The notes below the pieces were generated by a model. It was not told where the DNA came from. It saw only the letters and a list, made by a program, of their open reading frames with translations, and did no database searches. This document shows positions 1-8,761 of a stretch of 64,000 nt of DNA, one piece after another. The stretch covers positions 62,001 to 126,000 of the forward strand of contig JAHJWO010000046.1 of the NCBI GenBank assembly GCA_018828145.1, in the 5' to 3' direction. A program made the translations under genes and the position numbers. Origin of the DNA: Alphaproteobacteria bacterium (GTDB lineage: Bacteria > Pseudomonadota > Alphaproteobacteria > Rhizobiales > Devosiaceae). Position 1 is the stretch's first letter, and the number at the start of each line of letters is the position of its first letter.

Positions 1-236
1 TGTTCGTCCTCGCTGCGGCGTTCGGCATATTCACCGGAATTGTCCAGCAGGCTTGCTGCCTGGGCGTGATAGGCATCCAGCCGCTGCTGCAACCCCAGCC
101 GTTCCCGCGTCGCATCCTCGATCGCTGCCGCTATCGTGCGCCGAACCCGCATCAGGCGATCCAGATCGGTATTGGCATCGCGCTGGGAATTGCGGGTGCG
201 GAACAACTTGGGCGGCAGGGCCGGAATGCGTGCCAT
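1..236 (-). CDS. Hypothetical protein, truncated by window start
   Basis: An open frame begins with ATG at 236 and runs off the left edge, so only the first 78 or so residues are seen. It starts 8 bases after the stop of the exoY-type gene and is probably co-transcribed with it. The visible part is hydrophilic, rich in Arg, Ala, Leu and Gln, and from about residue 20 looks helical and possibly coiled-coil (RLMRVRRTIAAAIEDATRER). There is no signal peptide or membrane segment in this part. I do not recognise the family. Position in an exopolysaccharide locus suggests a role in polymer synthesis or export, but that is inference from context only. Confidence 0.55.
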   Translation of the reverse strand, partial: MARIPALPPKLFRTRNSQRDANTDLDRLMRVRRTIAAAIEDATRERLGLQQRLDAYHAQAASLLDNSGEYAERRSEDE

Positions 237-244
237 TATGATCC

Positions 245-916
245 TCAGCGACTGCCGGTGCGAGAAATCACCACCTTGACCGTCTTGACCAAGATGATCA
301 GATCGCCCGCAAAAGTCCATTCCCGAACATACTGGCTATCAAGGCGAACGCGCTGATCGTAGTCCACATCGCTGCGACCGCTCACCTGCCATAGGCCGGT
401 AATGCCTGGTCGCGTTGCGGCATAGGCCTCGATCTCGCCTGCATAGCGCACAACTTCATCATGCACGATCGGACGCGGACCGACCAGACTCATCTCGCCA
501 CGAATGACATTGATCAGCTGGGGGAGTTCATCGAGGCTAGTCACCCGCAGGAAGCGACCAAGCCGGGTCACGCGCGGATCGTTGCGCAGCTTCTGGGTCG
601 CCTCCCACTCGGCGCGGGCCTGCGGAAACATTTCGAGGTGTCGCGCCAGTGCCTGCTGGGAATCGACGACCATGGAGCGGAATTTCAGGCAGCGAAAGCG
701 CTTGCCATTGTGGCCGATGCGCTCATGGCCAAAGAAGATGGGGCCGCGGTCGGTCGAGAACATGATGACCGCGATGAAGAACATGGCCGGCAATGCAAAC
801 AGCAGCATTGTCGATGCGGCAATCACATCGAAGGCCCGCTTGGAAACCCCTCCTTTCGGCACTTTCGTCTTGGATGTCTGGCTCGATACATCAAGTTCGG
901 CATTTACGATCGACAT
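245..916 (-). CDS. exoY: ExoY-type undecaprenyl-phosphate sugar-1-phosphate transferase
   Basis: Bacterial sugar transferase of 223 residues, the family that primes exopolysaccharide synthesis by moving a hexose-1-phosphate from a UDP-sugar to undecaprenyl phosphate at the inner membrane. Seen: one membrane segment at about 30-53, then the family blocks FRCLKFRSM (74-82), DELPQLINVIRGEMSLVGPR (129-148) and RPGITGLWQVSGRS (169-182). Length matches the short ExoY subgroup, which lacks the extra N-terminal membrane domain of WbaP-like enzymes. The ATG at 916 is used. Whether glucose or galactose is transferred cannot be told. In Sinorhizobium ExoY starts succinoglycan synthesis; the nearby exoL, exoA, exoM and exoP homologues support a similar job here. 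A further gene follows after 8 bases. Confidence 0.93.
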   Translation of the reverse strand: MSIVNAELDVSSQTSKTKVPKGGVSKRAFDVIAASTMLLFALPAMFFIAVIMFSTDRGPIFFGHERIGHNGKRFRCLKFRSMVVDSQQALARHLEMFPQARAEWEATQKLRNDPRVTRLGRFLRVTSLDELPQLINVIRGEMSLVGPRPIVHDEVVRYAGEIEAYAATRPGITGLWQVSGRSDVDYDQRVRLDSQYVREWTFAGDLIILVKTVKVVISRTGSR

Positions 917-1374
917 GTCGCTATCTCACTAAAGGGGTGCCTGGAAGGTTACAATTTCGCTGTCCGAACCATTCTTTCCTGGTGCATAAGTAAAAATGTA
1001 CGCGTTTTTTACAAAACGTACGAAGCACCATTGGCTAGCACAATATATCTGACGCTGTTTTTCCAAACAAGACTTGGAAATGCCAAGGAGACGCGATTCA
1101 TCAATGCCTGGGGCATGAGACTGGACGCGCCGCTCGACCATCGTCAGGAGGAGGGGAACATGATTGCCCTCAGGCTAGCAACCCCGGGGCTGCATATCTG
1201 CGATGCGCCTGGAATGCCGCAAAATCGGCCAATTTACCGCTGATCGCCACAATGCGCTGCGTCGGGCCCGGGCGTGACTCAAGCGACGGGCAATAGATCG
1301 AAGACGCTTCTGGTCAAACGAAGAACGACTGCAATCATATTGCAGAAGCTGAATGTATTCTTGAAAGGGCGCGA
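917..1374. other. 458-base region without a convincing gene; upstream of exoY
   Basis: No reading frame here has both a plausible ribosome binding site and protein-like composition. It is the 5' region of the minus-strand exoY gene and should hold its promoter. An imperfect inverted repeat lies at 998-1021: GTAC, a two-base bulge and GTTTT, then after four bases AAAACGTAC. It sits in a locally AT-rich stretch about 80-105 bases before the exoY start and could be a regulator site. Confidence 0.5.
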
Positions 1375-1548
1375 CTAGAGCTGAAAAAGGAAAACGACGC
1401 CGTTCCACAGCAGGTAGGCGCCAACCCAGCCCAGCGCGAGCACAAGCAGAGCGACAACGCCCCAAGGCCATGCGAAGGCCGCGCGCTCCACAGGCAATTG
1501 CTGGCCTGTCTTCTGGACGACCGGCTCATCTGGCCCGTCTTTCCTCAT
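1375..1548 (-). CDS. Small single-pass membrane protein (57 aa)
   Basis: The frame from ATG 1548 gives 57 residues: a polar N-terminus (MRKDGPDEPVVQKTGQQLPV), then a Trp-flanked hydrophobic segment at about 27-49 (AFAWPWGVVALLVLALGWVG), ending FLFQL. A good ribosome binding site, GGAGGGG, lies just before this ATG, which favours it over the in-frame start further upstream. The gene stands alone between exoY and galU. I do not recognise a family. The polar head with one anchor is typical of small inner-membrane accessory proteins. It could be chance, but binding site, codon pattern and clean topology argue for a real gene. Confidence 0.5.
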   Translation of the reverse strand: MRKDGPDEPVVQKTGQQLPVERAAFAWPWGVVALLVLALGWVGAYLLWNGVVFLFQL

Positions 1549-2101
1549 GTCGTCCCCTCCCCAAAGGCTTCTGCCTAGGTCCAAATGCGCTCCCACTGTT
1601 GACCGAAAAGCTTAACGACAGGTCACATGTGGAAGACGTTCTCGGGCCTCCGCCCAGGCCCAGCAGTCTCTGCGCATGCGACTGCCGACATGCGGCCGCA
1701 AGGCTCGCGGCCAAGGCTCAAGTGTCCATCTTGCGTGAACACTGCCCTTGCCTCCGTCAATACAATGTCCACTGCGGCGGCACAATGCGCGAGCCATCAC
1801 GGTTTTTTGCGGATCGAACAGGATCGGCCGTGACGCCAAGAAAACGCTGCGACTTATACTTCCGAGCAGAGTGGTATGTCAAAGCCGCCATATAGAACGC
1901 AACATGGACTCCAATCAATATAGATGGCAGCGCCGGGCCCGAAATGGGGCACTTTTGTGTCGCGTGATCAGTTCGAATTGGAAATTAAACTACCCCTTCA
2001 GCGCATCATAGCCATGCATTTCAAACGGGGATTTTCGTTGGACTTGCCTATGCGATCTGTGGTGCCCTTTTGCTGTTTCTATGCTCAATCAGGAGTTTGC
2101 C
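1549..2101. other. 553-base region between the small membrane gene and galU
   Basis: Divergent upstream region for the small membrane protein (minus) and galU (plus). Several frames of 60-140 codons are open but lack ribosome binding sites and recognisable composition. The galU-proximal 180 bases are AT-richer than the surroundings, as expected for a promoter region; no confident -35/-10 pair was picked. I see no repeats, RNA genes or mobile-element remains. Confidence 0.45.
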
Positions 2102-3013
2102 GTGGTTAAGCGCGTCAGAACAGCAGTGTTTCCGGTCGCGGGGCTTGGTACCCGGTTCCTTCCGGCGACCAAGGCCTTGCCGAAAGAAATGCTGACGGTC
2201 GTTGACCGTCCCCTCATCCAATATGCCGTGGACGAAGCCCGCGAGGCCGGTATCGACCACTTCGTCTTCGTCACGGGCCGCAACAAGGGCGTGATCGAGG
2301 ACCATTTCGATCGCCAGTTCGAACTGGAGACGACCCTGGAGGTCCGCGGCAAGGTCGCGGCGCTGTCCGAACTGCGCAAGGACCTGCCCTCGGCCGGCCG
2401 CACCAGCTTTACCCGGCAGCAGGAGCCGCTGGGCCTGGGCCATGCGGTGTGGTGCGCACGCGAGATCGTGGGTAACGAACCCTTTGCGCTGCTGCTGCCG
2501 GACATGCTGTTCCGCGGCAAGCGCGGCGTGCTCAAACAGATGATGGAGACCTATGAGGAGACCGGGGGCAACGTGATTGCCGTCGAGCAGGTGCCGCCGG
2601 CCGAAATCTCGTCCTATGGCGTGGTCGCACGCGGCGAAGGCCCTGACGCGGGGTTCCGCATCACCGGGATGGTGGAAAAGCCCAAGCGCGAAGAGGCGCC
2701 ATCCAATCTGATCATCTCCGGCCGCTATATCCTGCAGCCGGATATCTTCACCCTGCTGGCCGACCAGCCGCGCGGCGCGGGGGGCGAGATTCAGCTGACC
2801 GACGCCATGCAGACGCTGATGCAGCAGCAGCCCTTTGTGGGCGTGCAGTATGAGGGGCAGAGCTTTGACTGCGGCTCCAAGATCGGCTTTCTCACCGCCA
2901 ATGTCGCCTATGCGCTGGGCCGTGAGGACATTGCCGGTGATTTCCTGGCGGCCCTGTCAAAGCTGCGGCTCGACGCGGCGCTGTCGGATGGCCTGCGCCA
3001 CGCAGCCGAATAG
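2102..3013 (+). CDS. galU: UTP--glucose-1-phosphate uridylyltransferase GalU
   Basis: Makes UDP-glucose from UTP and glucose-1-phosphate, supplying exopolysaccharide synthesis. Seen: nucleotide-binding start [20 protein letters not shown] (about residues 10-29), then [10 protein letters not shown] and [13 protein letters not shown], all typical of GalU. I place the start at GTG 2102, giving 303 residues: AGGAG lies 6 bases upstream and the protein then begins [11 protein letters not shown] as in relatives. The in-frame ATG at 2081 would put that binding site inside the gene. In Sinorhizobium the equivalent gene exoN sits next to exoP; here galU is convergent with exoP and separated by a terminator. 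Confidence 0.95.
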   Translation: MVKRVRTAVFPVAGLGTRFLPATKALPKEMLTVVDRPLIQYAVDEAREAGIDHFVFVTGRNKGVIEDHFDRQFELETTLEVRGKVAALSELRKDLPSAGRTSFTRQQEPLGLGHAVWCAREIVGNEPFALLLPDMLFRGKRGVLKQMMETYEETGGNVIAVEQVPPAEISSYGVVARGEGPDAGFRITGMVEKPKREEAPSNLIISGRYILQPDIFTLLADQPRGAGGEIQLTDAMQTLMQQQPFVGVQYEGQSFDCGSKIGFLTANVAYALGREDIAGDFLAALSKLRLDAALSDGLRHAAE

Positions 3014-3032
3014 CCGACCTCCCCCATGAACA

Positions 3033-3069
3033 AACGGCGCGCTCAGATCAGGGCGCGCCGTTGTTTTTT
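3033..3069 (+). terminator. Rho-independent terminator after galU
   Basis: Ten-base perfect stem AACGGCGCGC / GCGCGCCGTT (3033-3042 with 3053-3062), 10-base loop, then G and six T. It lies 20 bases after the galU stop and 15 bases beyond the stop of the convergent exoP-type gene. The minus strand has a weaker T-rich tail (TTTGTTC), so it may act in both directions. Confidence 0.85.
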
Positions 3070-3084
3070 GCCTGTGCGCTGTGC

Positions 3085-5388
3085 TTAGCGGGGAGCGGGT
3101 TCGACCGCGGTTTCCACCTGGTAATAGCGCTGATAGACGTCGACGAAGCGTTCGACGCCGCCCACCTCGCTGTAGCGGGGCAGCTTCTTGAAATCGACCT
3201 TGTTGAGCACGACGCCGAGCACTTCGCCCGACAGGCCCGGCTCGCGCTCGATGAGCGTGCGGACGAGGCGCCGCGGGGTCTTGCCCCATTCGGCCAGCAG
3301 GATGAAACCGTCGGTCCAGGGGAGCACGGACATGGCATCCACCACCGGACCAAGCGGGGGCAGGTCGATCACCACATAGTCGAATTCGCGGCGGGTTTCG
3401 GCCAGGAAGGCCTGCATGGCCGAGGAGGCGAGGAAGTCGTTGGTCCGCCCGACGACACCGGAGGTGTTGGCCGGGATGGTGACGAGGCCGGTCTGCTCAT
3501 CGGTGATGGCGATGTCGCGCCAGGCCTTGCCTTCGGCCAGATCCATCAGGCCGAACTCTCCGGCACTGCCGATCAGCCGGCTGGCACCGGGCTGGCGCAG
3601 GTCGGCATCGACCAGCAGGACCTTGCTGCCGCTGCCCACCAGCATTTCAGCGAAGGACACCGCGAAGGTGGACTTGCCCTCGCCCGGCAGGACCGAGACG
3701 ATGCCGACGACACCACCGCCGCCCTTGCGGGAGGAACGCAGCGCCAGCTTAGCGGATTTCAGGGTTTCGAGGAACGGGGTGGACGGCATGTTGCCGCCGC
3801 GCCCGGCGACCTGGTTGCGCAGGAAGCGGTGGATGAGACCGGCGCGCCGCCTGCTGTCGCGCCCCGACTTGCCCAGATCGAGCGCCGGCAGATAGCCCAG
3901 GAAGCGCAGGCCCAGTTCCCTGCTGACCTGGGCGCCGGTGCGGAAGGCGCGCTCGCGCAGCTCGTTGATGGCGCCAAAGCCCAGTCCCATGAAGAGGCCT
4001 GCGAGCAGTGCAGCTGCCAGTACGATCATGGTGCGCGGGCTGGAGGGCGATTCGGGCAGCAGGGCTTCGGTGATCACCCGGACGGCGGGGATGGGGAAGG
4101 ACTGCTGCTGGACGGCCTGTTCGTAGCGGCTGAGGAAGGAATTGTAGAGGATGCCCAGCGCGGTCGAGCGCTGCTGCAGTTCGGTCAGCTCGACCTGGGC
4201 CTGGCCGATGTCGCCGACCGCCTGGCCTTCGCTGGTAATGTCCCGTCGCAGGCCGATTTCCTGCTGCTGGGCAATTTCGAGCCGGGTGAGATATTGTTCA
4301 TTGAGGCCCTGGAGCTGCGCGAAGATCTGGCTGTTGAGGGCGGCCAGTTCGGCATTGAGGGCTACCAGTTGCGGGTGGTCGGAGCCGAAGGCGCTGGTGA
4401 CCTGGGCGATGCGGCTGACGAGATTGGCATGCTGGGTGCGCAGATTTGCGCTCTCGGCGCTCACCTCCTCGGACTGGGTCAGCAGGGCGACGCTGTTGGC
4501 CGCCGCCTCGGGGCCGGCGGCGATGACAGCCTGCAGCTGGTTGGACTGCGCGCGGATGCGGGCCGTCTCGGCCTGCGCTTCGGCGAGCTGATCGGACAGG
4601 GCCTCGATACGCTGATTGCTCAGGGCGCGGTCCTGATCGACCGAAAGGCCGCTTTCCTCGCGGAACTGCTGGATGGCCTGGTTGGCCTCGCGCTGGCTGG
4701 CACCGATCTCGGCCAGCCGCTGCTGCAGCCAGTCCGCCGAGGCCCGTGTGGCGTCGAGATCGGCATTGAGCTGATCCTGCACCACGGCATTGGCATAGGC
4801 CCGGGCAATGCGCTGGGCGAGCTCGGGCGAGGCCGCCTCGTAACCGACGCGGATAATGGAACTGCGCCCCATGCGATCGACCTGAACATTGGCCCGCAAC
4901 ATGCCGGCCACGTCATCGACGCTCGCCTGCGGGGGCGCGGCATTGGCCACCTCGCTGCCGCCCAGAATGGGAGAGAGCAGCCCGGCAACAATGCCGCGCA
5001 GCCGCCCGGTGAAGGAGGGCGGCGGGCTGAGGAATTCCGCATCGGTGGTGAGATTTTCGGCTTCGGCCACGGCCGTGGCAATGCGGCTCGAGCGCAGCAC
5101 CTCGATCTGGTTGAGCACCTGCGATTCGAGCTCGACAGCGCTGACCGAGACGGCGGCGTCATCCACGACCTGCTCGAGATTCTTGTCGATCAGGATCTGC
5201 CCGGCGGAGACATAGCTGCGGGGGGCCAGCACCAGATAGAGCGCGGCCAGCGCCAGGGCGATGCCAAGGCAGAGGGTGATGACCCGCGCTTGCCGGCGCA
5301 GCAGGGCAAAGACCCGGTCGAGGTCGATGAACTTCAGGTCCGATGGTTGCGGCGCCATCGATTCGGGATTGTAGCCTCGTTCAAGCAT
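3085..5388 (-). CDS. exoP: ExoP-type polysaccharide co-polymerase with tyrosine-kinase domain
   Basis: Inner-membrane Wzz protein fused to a cytoplasmic BY-kinase, controlling chain length and export of exopolysaccharide. Seen in 767 residues: membrane segment 1 at about 37-55, a long periplasmic coiled-coil region, membrane segment 2 at about 453-474, then the kinase with Walker A VLPGEGKST (566-574), Walker A' VLLVDADLRQP (590-600) and Walker B DYVVIDLPP (670-678). The C-terminus holds only a small Tyr group (YQRYY, about 752-756) as possible autophosphorylation sites. Start at ATG 5388: GGAGG sits 6 bases upstream, and an earlier in-frame start would abut the preceding stop. Last gene of the exoL-exoA-exoM-exoP operon, 21 bases after exoM. 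Confidence 0.93.
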   Translation of the reverse strand: MLERGYNPESMAPQPSDLKFIDLDRVFALLRRQARVITLCLGIALALAALYLVLAPRSYVSAGQILIDKNLEQVVDDAAVSVSAVELESQVLNQIEVLRSSRIATAVAEAENLTTDAEFLSPPPSFTGRLRGIVAGLLSPILGGSEVANAAPPQASVDDVAGMLRANVQVDRMGRSSIIRVGYEAASPELAQRIARAYANAVVQDQLNADLDATRASADWLQQRLAEIGASQREANQAIQQFREESGLSVDQDRALSNQRIEALSDQLAEAQAETARIRAQSNQLQAVIAAGPEAAANSVALLTQSEEVSAESANLRTQHANLVSRIAQVTSAFGSDHPQLVALNAELAALNSQIFAQLQGLNEQYLTRLEIAQQQEIGLRRDITSEGQAVGDIGQAQVELTELQQRSTALGILYNSFLSRYEQAVQQQSFPIPAVRVITEALLPESPSSPRTMIVLAAALLAGLFMGLGFGAINELRERAFRTGAQVSRELGLRFLGYLPALDLGKSGRDSRRRAGLIHRFLRNQVAGRGGNMPSTPFLETLKSAKLALRSSRKGGGGVVGIVSVLPGEGKSTFAVSFAEMLVGSGSKVLLVDADLRQPGASRLIGSAGEFGLMDLAEGKAWRDIAITDEQTGLVTIPANTSGVVGRTNDFLASSAMQAFLAETRREFDYVVIDLPPLGPVVDAMSVLPWTDGFILLAEWGKTPRRLVRTLIEREPGLSGEVLGVVLNKVDFKKLPRYSEVGGVERFVDVYQRYYQVETAVEPAPR

Positions 5389-5409
5389 CTCTCGCCTCCG
5401 CGGCGTCAA

Positions 5410-6321
5410 TCAGGGTGAGTGGGGCGCCTGGCGCGCGGCGCCATCGCCATAGTGGACGGCCTGGCGGACGCCCATGATGCCGCCGACGACCCCCATATGG
5501 AGCACGGCGCGCAGCAGGTTCTTGCGCCGGCCGATGGGCGAAAATGCGGTCGCTCCGGCCATGGCCACGCAATAGCTGGCCTTGGCCATGGCGATGGCCG
5601 CAGCCGGTAGGCGCGCGCCGCGCAGCAGCATGCCGTGGGTCTGGCCCATGCGCAGCCGCCGGCGGATCAGCCATGTCATGGCGGCCCGCTCGGCCGGCAC
5701 GGGTTCATAGACCAGCGCCCCGGGGGCCTCGGCAATGGTGCCGCCCAGGGCGGTCAGGCGGTGGAAGTAGTCGGTGTCTTCGCCGCCGGACTGGCCCAGG
5801 GCCAGATCGAAGCGCAGTGCGGCGAAGGGGGCTGCACGACGGATCAGCACATTGCAGGTATAGCCGGTGCGGATGGCGCCATTGACCCTTACGGGCAAGG
5901 TGGAATGGAAATCGCCCTCGACCATCCAGGCGGGCGTTCTTGTGTCATAGACGGCGCGAACCGGCCCGAGCACGGCATCGGCGCGGGTGAGGCGGGCGGT
6001 GTCCAGCAGCTCGCCGAGCCATTGCGGCGAGACGGTTTCGTCATCGTCGATAAAGGCCACATAGTCGGCCGAGGCGGCATCGAGACAGGCATTGCGGGCA
6101 ATGCAGATATTGGCAGCGGGGGCGTGCAGATAGGTGATGGGCCAGCGGAAATCGCGCGCCATGGTCTCGACCAGGTCCTGGGCCGAGGGCGAGGCATCAT
6201 TGTCGGCGATGATGACGCGGATGGCGACATCGCCAATGGCCAGCGCCGCCAGCGAGTGCAGCGTCTCGGCGAGGAAGGGCCGGCGGAAGGTGCAGATGCA
6301 GATATCGACAGAGGCCATCAT
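5410..6321 (-). CDS. exoM: Glycosyltransferase family 2, ExoM-like
   Basis: GT-A fold transferase of 303 residues that should add a sugar to the lipid-linked repeat unit on the cytoplasmic side. Seen: CICTFRRPFLAETLHSL (8-24), ADNDASPSAQ (39-48), NICIARNACLD and the metal-binding block FIDDDETVSPQWL (from about 90). The RRP and IARN pattern and the operon place resemble ExoM, which adds a glucose in succinoglycan synthesis; this is from memory of the family. No clear membrane segment. The start overlaps the stop of the upstream exoA-type gene (ATGATG with TGA inside), so the two are translationally coupled. Confidence 0.85.
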   Translation of the reverse strand: MMASVDICICTFRRPFLAETLHSLAALAIGDVAIRVIIADNDASPSAQDLVETMARDFRWPITYLHAPAANICIARNACLDAASADYVAFIDDDETVSPQWLGELLDTARLTRADAVLGPVRAVYDTRTPAWMVEGDFHSTLPVRVNGAIRTGYTCNVLIRRAAPFAALRFDLALGQSGGEDTDYFHRLTALGGTIAEAPGALVYEPVPAERAAMTWLIRRRLRMGQTHGMLLRGARLPAAAIAMAKASYCVAMAGATAFSPIGRRKNLLRAVLHMGVVGGIMGVRQAVHYGDGAARQAPHSP

Positions 6322-7325
6322 GCCACTCCCATGCGGGGCCGGGCAGTGGCGGTGCGCGCCAGATGCAGCCAGAAGCCGGCAGACCAGGCGAAATGCATGA
6401 TCATGGCCGCGACGCCAACCAGCGGCGCCAGCACGATGGGAAGGCCATATTCGGCGAAATGCTGGCGCGTCGCCACGGCGCCGAGGGCAAAGCAGGCGAG
6501 GCCCCAGGCCGCCATCGGCAGCAGGAAACCCCAGTGGAAGACGGACAGCACGGCAAGCAGCACTGCCGGCAGGATGACCAGCGGCAGCATCTGGCGCGCC
6601 CGCGGCCGCATGCGGTGCTTGAGGATATTGCGCGCCCTGCCCCCGCCATAGCCGAAATACTGCCGGAACAGGCCGGAAGCGGTGGCGCGCGGGAAATAGG
6701 TCATCGACGTCGCATCGGTCAGCCAGACGCGATAGCCCGCCTGGCCGAGGCGATAGTCGAGCTCGGCATCCTCGTTGAAGCGGAAGGTTTCGTCATAGCC
6801 GCCCACGGCGCGATAGGCCGCAATGCTCATCAGGGCGTGGTGGCCGTGGTCCACGTGCTGGGCGGACTTGCCGGTGCGATGGGCGGAGCCGCCGGTGCCG
6901 ACCAGCGAGTTCTGCGCCGTGGCCACGGCGCGCTGGAAGGTGCTGCGGCCCACCGTGGTCATGGGCACGACGATGCTGTCGACGCCCAGCCGTTCGGCCT
7001 CTGCCACCAGGACGCGGCAATAGTCGGGCGGGTATTTGCCATGGGCGTCGATGCGGATGACGTATCTGGCGTCGCCGCCATGCTCGGCAACGGCCAGGTT
7101 CATCGCGGCGCTCTGGATGCGCCGGGGATTGTGCAGCAGGGTGACGCGGCTATGGCGCGCCGCCACGTCGGCGGCGATGGCCTGGGTGCCGTCAGTGCTG
7201 CCACCATCGGCAACCACGATCCGGGCGTCCATTGCCTCGGCCTCGACAAGCAGATCATCGAGCAGGCGGCCGATATGGCGCGCCTCGTTGAGCGTTGGCA
7301 CGACGATGAGACAGGTATTGGTCAT
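6318..7325 (-). CDS. exoA: Glycosyltransferase family 2, ExoA-like
   Basis: Membrane-associated GT2 transferase of 335 residues. Seen: PTLNEARHIG (10-19), VADGGSTDGT (38-47), an acceptor-side region FRFNEDAELDYRLGQAGYRV, and several hydrophobic segments in the last 90 residues that should anchor it in the inner membrane. The N-terminal pattern and C-terminal anchors match ExoA, the beta-1,3-glucosyltransferase that adds the second sugar of succinoglycan in Sinorhizobium; the linkage made here is not proven. It overlaps the upstream exoL-like gene by ATGA and the downstream exoM-like gene by 4 bases. Confidence 0.88.
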   Translation of the reverse strand: MTNTCLIVVPTLNEARHIGRLLDDLLVEAEAMDARIVVADGGSTDGTQAIAADVAARHSRVTLLHNPRRIQSAAMNLAVAEHGGDARYVIRIDAHGKYPPDYCRVLVAEAERLGVDSIVVPMTTVGRSTFQRAVATAQNSLVGTGGSAHRTGKSAQHVDHGHHALMSIAAYRAVGGYDETFRFNEDAELDYRLGQAGYRVWLTDATSMTYFPRATASGLFRQYFGYGGGRARNILKHRMRPRARQMLPLVILPAVLLAVLSVFHWGFLLPMAAWGLACFALGAVATRQHFAEYGLPIVLAPLVGVAAMIMHFAWSAGFWLHLARTATARPRMGVA

Positions 7326-8482
7326 GCGGCCTCCGTCAGCGATTGCCTGGCTGTCTTGAGGCTGGCGAGCTGGTCAACAAGGGTCCGGCAATTGTCGGCC
7401 GTTGCGGCGAAATGTTCGGGCGGCAGCGCTGCGATCGCGCGAGCCAAGGTGGCGAGGCGTTCGGGGGTGAGCCCGCCCAGCATGGCGCGCAGCGTCTCGG
7501 GCGCGATGTCGGGCAGGACGATGCCGATGCCGTGGCGTTCGATGAAGGCAGCGGTCTCGGTGCCGGCCAGCGCCACGGGAATGGCGCCATGCATGCACCC
7601 TTCATAGATGCGGTTGGGCAGCAGCCATTGCGAGTTCTGCCCGGCCTCGAAGAAGTCGATGGCCCAGGCGAGGTGGACGTCGGAATAGATGGCGGGCAGA
7701 TCGTCCGGATTCCGGTAGGGCCCCTCGAAGTGCAGGTGCGGACGGCCTGCCACCGCGGCGGGAAAATCGTCAAATTCATTGAGCGCCGGCCGGCCGCGCA
7801 GCACGACCTCGACCTTGCCCTGCATCGCCGTGGCAAGGCCATTGAGCGCGGCAAGCGAGCGGGCACAGCGCAGGGCGCCGAACCAGCCGATGCGCAGGGG
7901 TGAGCCGGCGGCAGACGCGGCAAGCGCTGGATTGACGCCCCGGGCACTACCATCCCACAGCACCTTGTTTTCGACGACCTGCGCCGGGGGCGCGCCGTGG
8001 ATGTCGAAGTAGTTGCGCAGAAAGGCGGGCGAACTGGTGATGAGGAGCGACGCCTTCTTGCTCCAGTGCTGCTCGGCGGCGCGCATGGCCGTGCCGACGG
8101 CATCCTGGCGCAGCATCAGCCGGTGGATATCGAGGCACTCGTAGACCAGGGCCGGGGAGCCGGCCCAATGGTCCTGCAGGCGGCTGGCCAGGGCCAGCAT
8201 TTCGAGGTTCCGCGCGATGATCAGATCGGGCTCCTGCAGCCGGGTGACCCAGCGGCGCAGGCCGGCCGAGGCGCGCACGGTTGCCGTCAGCCGCTGGACG
8301 AAGCGCGCATCGAAGGTCTCGTCGAGTTCGAGATAGGTGCCCACATCGAGGCGTGGCACAGCCGTGCCGGCCCGGCGGAAGCCGACCACATCGATGGTGG
8401 CGCCGCCGAGGCGCAACATGTCGATCCGCCGTGCAGTGGCGGGGTCCGCCAGATTGGGGACGAGATAAAGCACTTTCAGCAA
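7322..8482 (-). CDS. exoL: Glycosyltransferase, ExoL-like
   Basis: First gene of the exo operon, a GT-B-like transferase of 386 residues. Seen: N-terminal VLYLVPNLADPATARRIDML followed by GFRRAG, a middle block PLRIGWFGALRCARSLAALN typical of the nucleotide-sugar half of such enzymes, and NRIYEGCMHGAIPVAL near the C-terminus, the usual donor-binding Glu region. I place the start at TTG 8482 because AGGAGA lies 7 bases upstream and the protein then begins MLKVLYLVPNL; the in-frame ATG at 8545 would add 21 poorly conserved-looking residues. ExoL is suggested by order before exoA and exoM; similarity by eye is moderate. The 279 bases upstream should carry the operon promoter. Confidence 0.75.
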   Translation of the reverse strand: MLKVLYLVPNLADPATARRIDMLRLGGATIDVVGFRRAGTAVPRLDVGTYLELDETFDARFVQRLTATVRASAGLRRWVTRLQEPDLIIARNLEMLALASRLQDHWAGSPALVYECLDIHRLMLRQDAVGTAMRAAEQHWSKKASLLITSSPAFLRNYFDIHGAPPAQVVENKVLWDGSARGVNPALAASAAGSPLRIGWFGALRCARSLAALNGLATAMQGKVEVVLRGRPALNEFDDFPAAVAGRPHLHFEGPYRNPDDLPAIYSDVHLAWAIDFFEAGQNSQWLLPNRIYEGCMHGAIPVALAGTETAAFIERHGIGIVLPDIAPETLRAMLGGLTPERLATLARAIAALPPEHFAATADNCRTLVDQLASLKTARQSLTEAA

Positions 8483-8761
8483 CGACGCGTCTCCTGTCGC
8501 AAGCGGTGGCCCGGCTTGTGGCGGTGTGTAGCGGGTTGCTCGCAATTGCTCGCGAACAGGGCACAGCCAGGGGCTGTTGGTGTTGCGGCGCCCTGCCTCC
8601 AGGGACGCTCACATGTCGTCCGCGCAAGTAGGAACCGTGAGGGGCGCACCGTCAATGCGGGCGGGCGGGCAACTGAACTGCGGTCAGTGCATGCCTGAAA
8701 AAGGGCTCAATTGTCAGGTGTTGGCGCCAGCAATTGCCGCCAGCATGCTGGCCGAATGCTG

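Noticed and set aside
929-1141. Minus-strand frame of 70 codons upstream of exoY
   Set aside because: No ribosome site, odd composition with several Cys and aromatic residues, and it lies in the expected promoter region.
3061-5418. Long plus-strand open frame (over 780 codons) opposite exoP
   Set aside because: It mirrors the exoP gene, is Gly, Asp and Gln rich in a repetitive manner, and shows no domain. The minus-strand frame has clear Wzz and kinase motifs. High GC keeps the opposite strand open.
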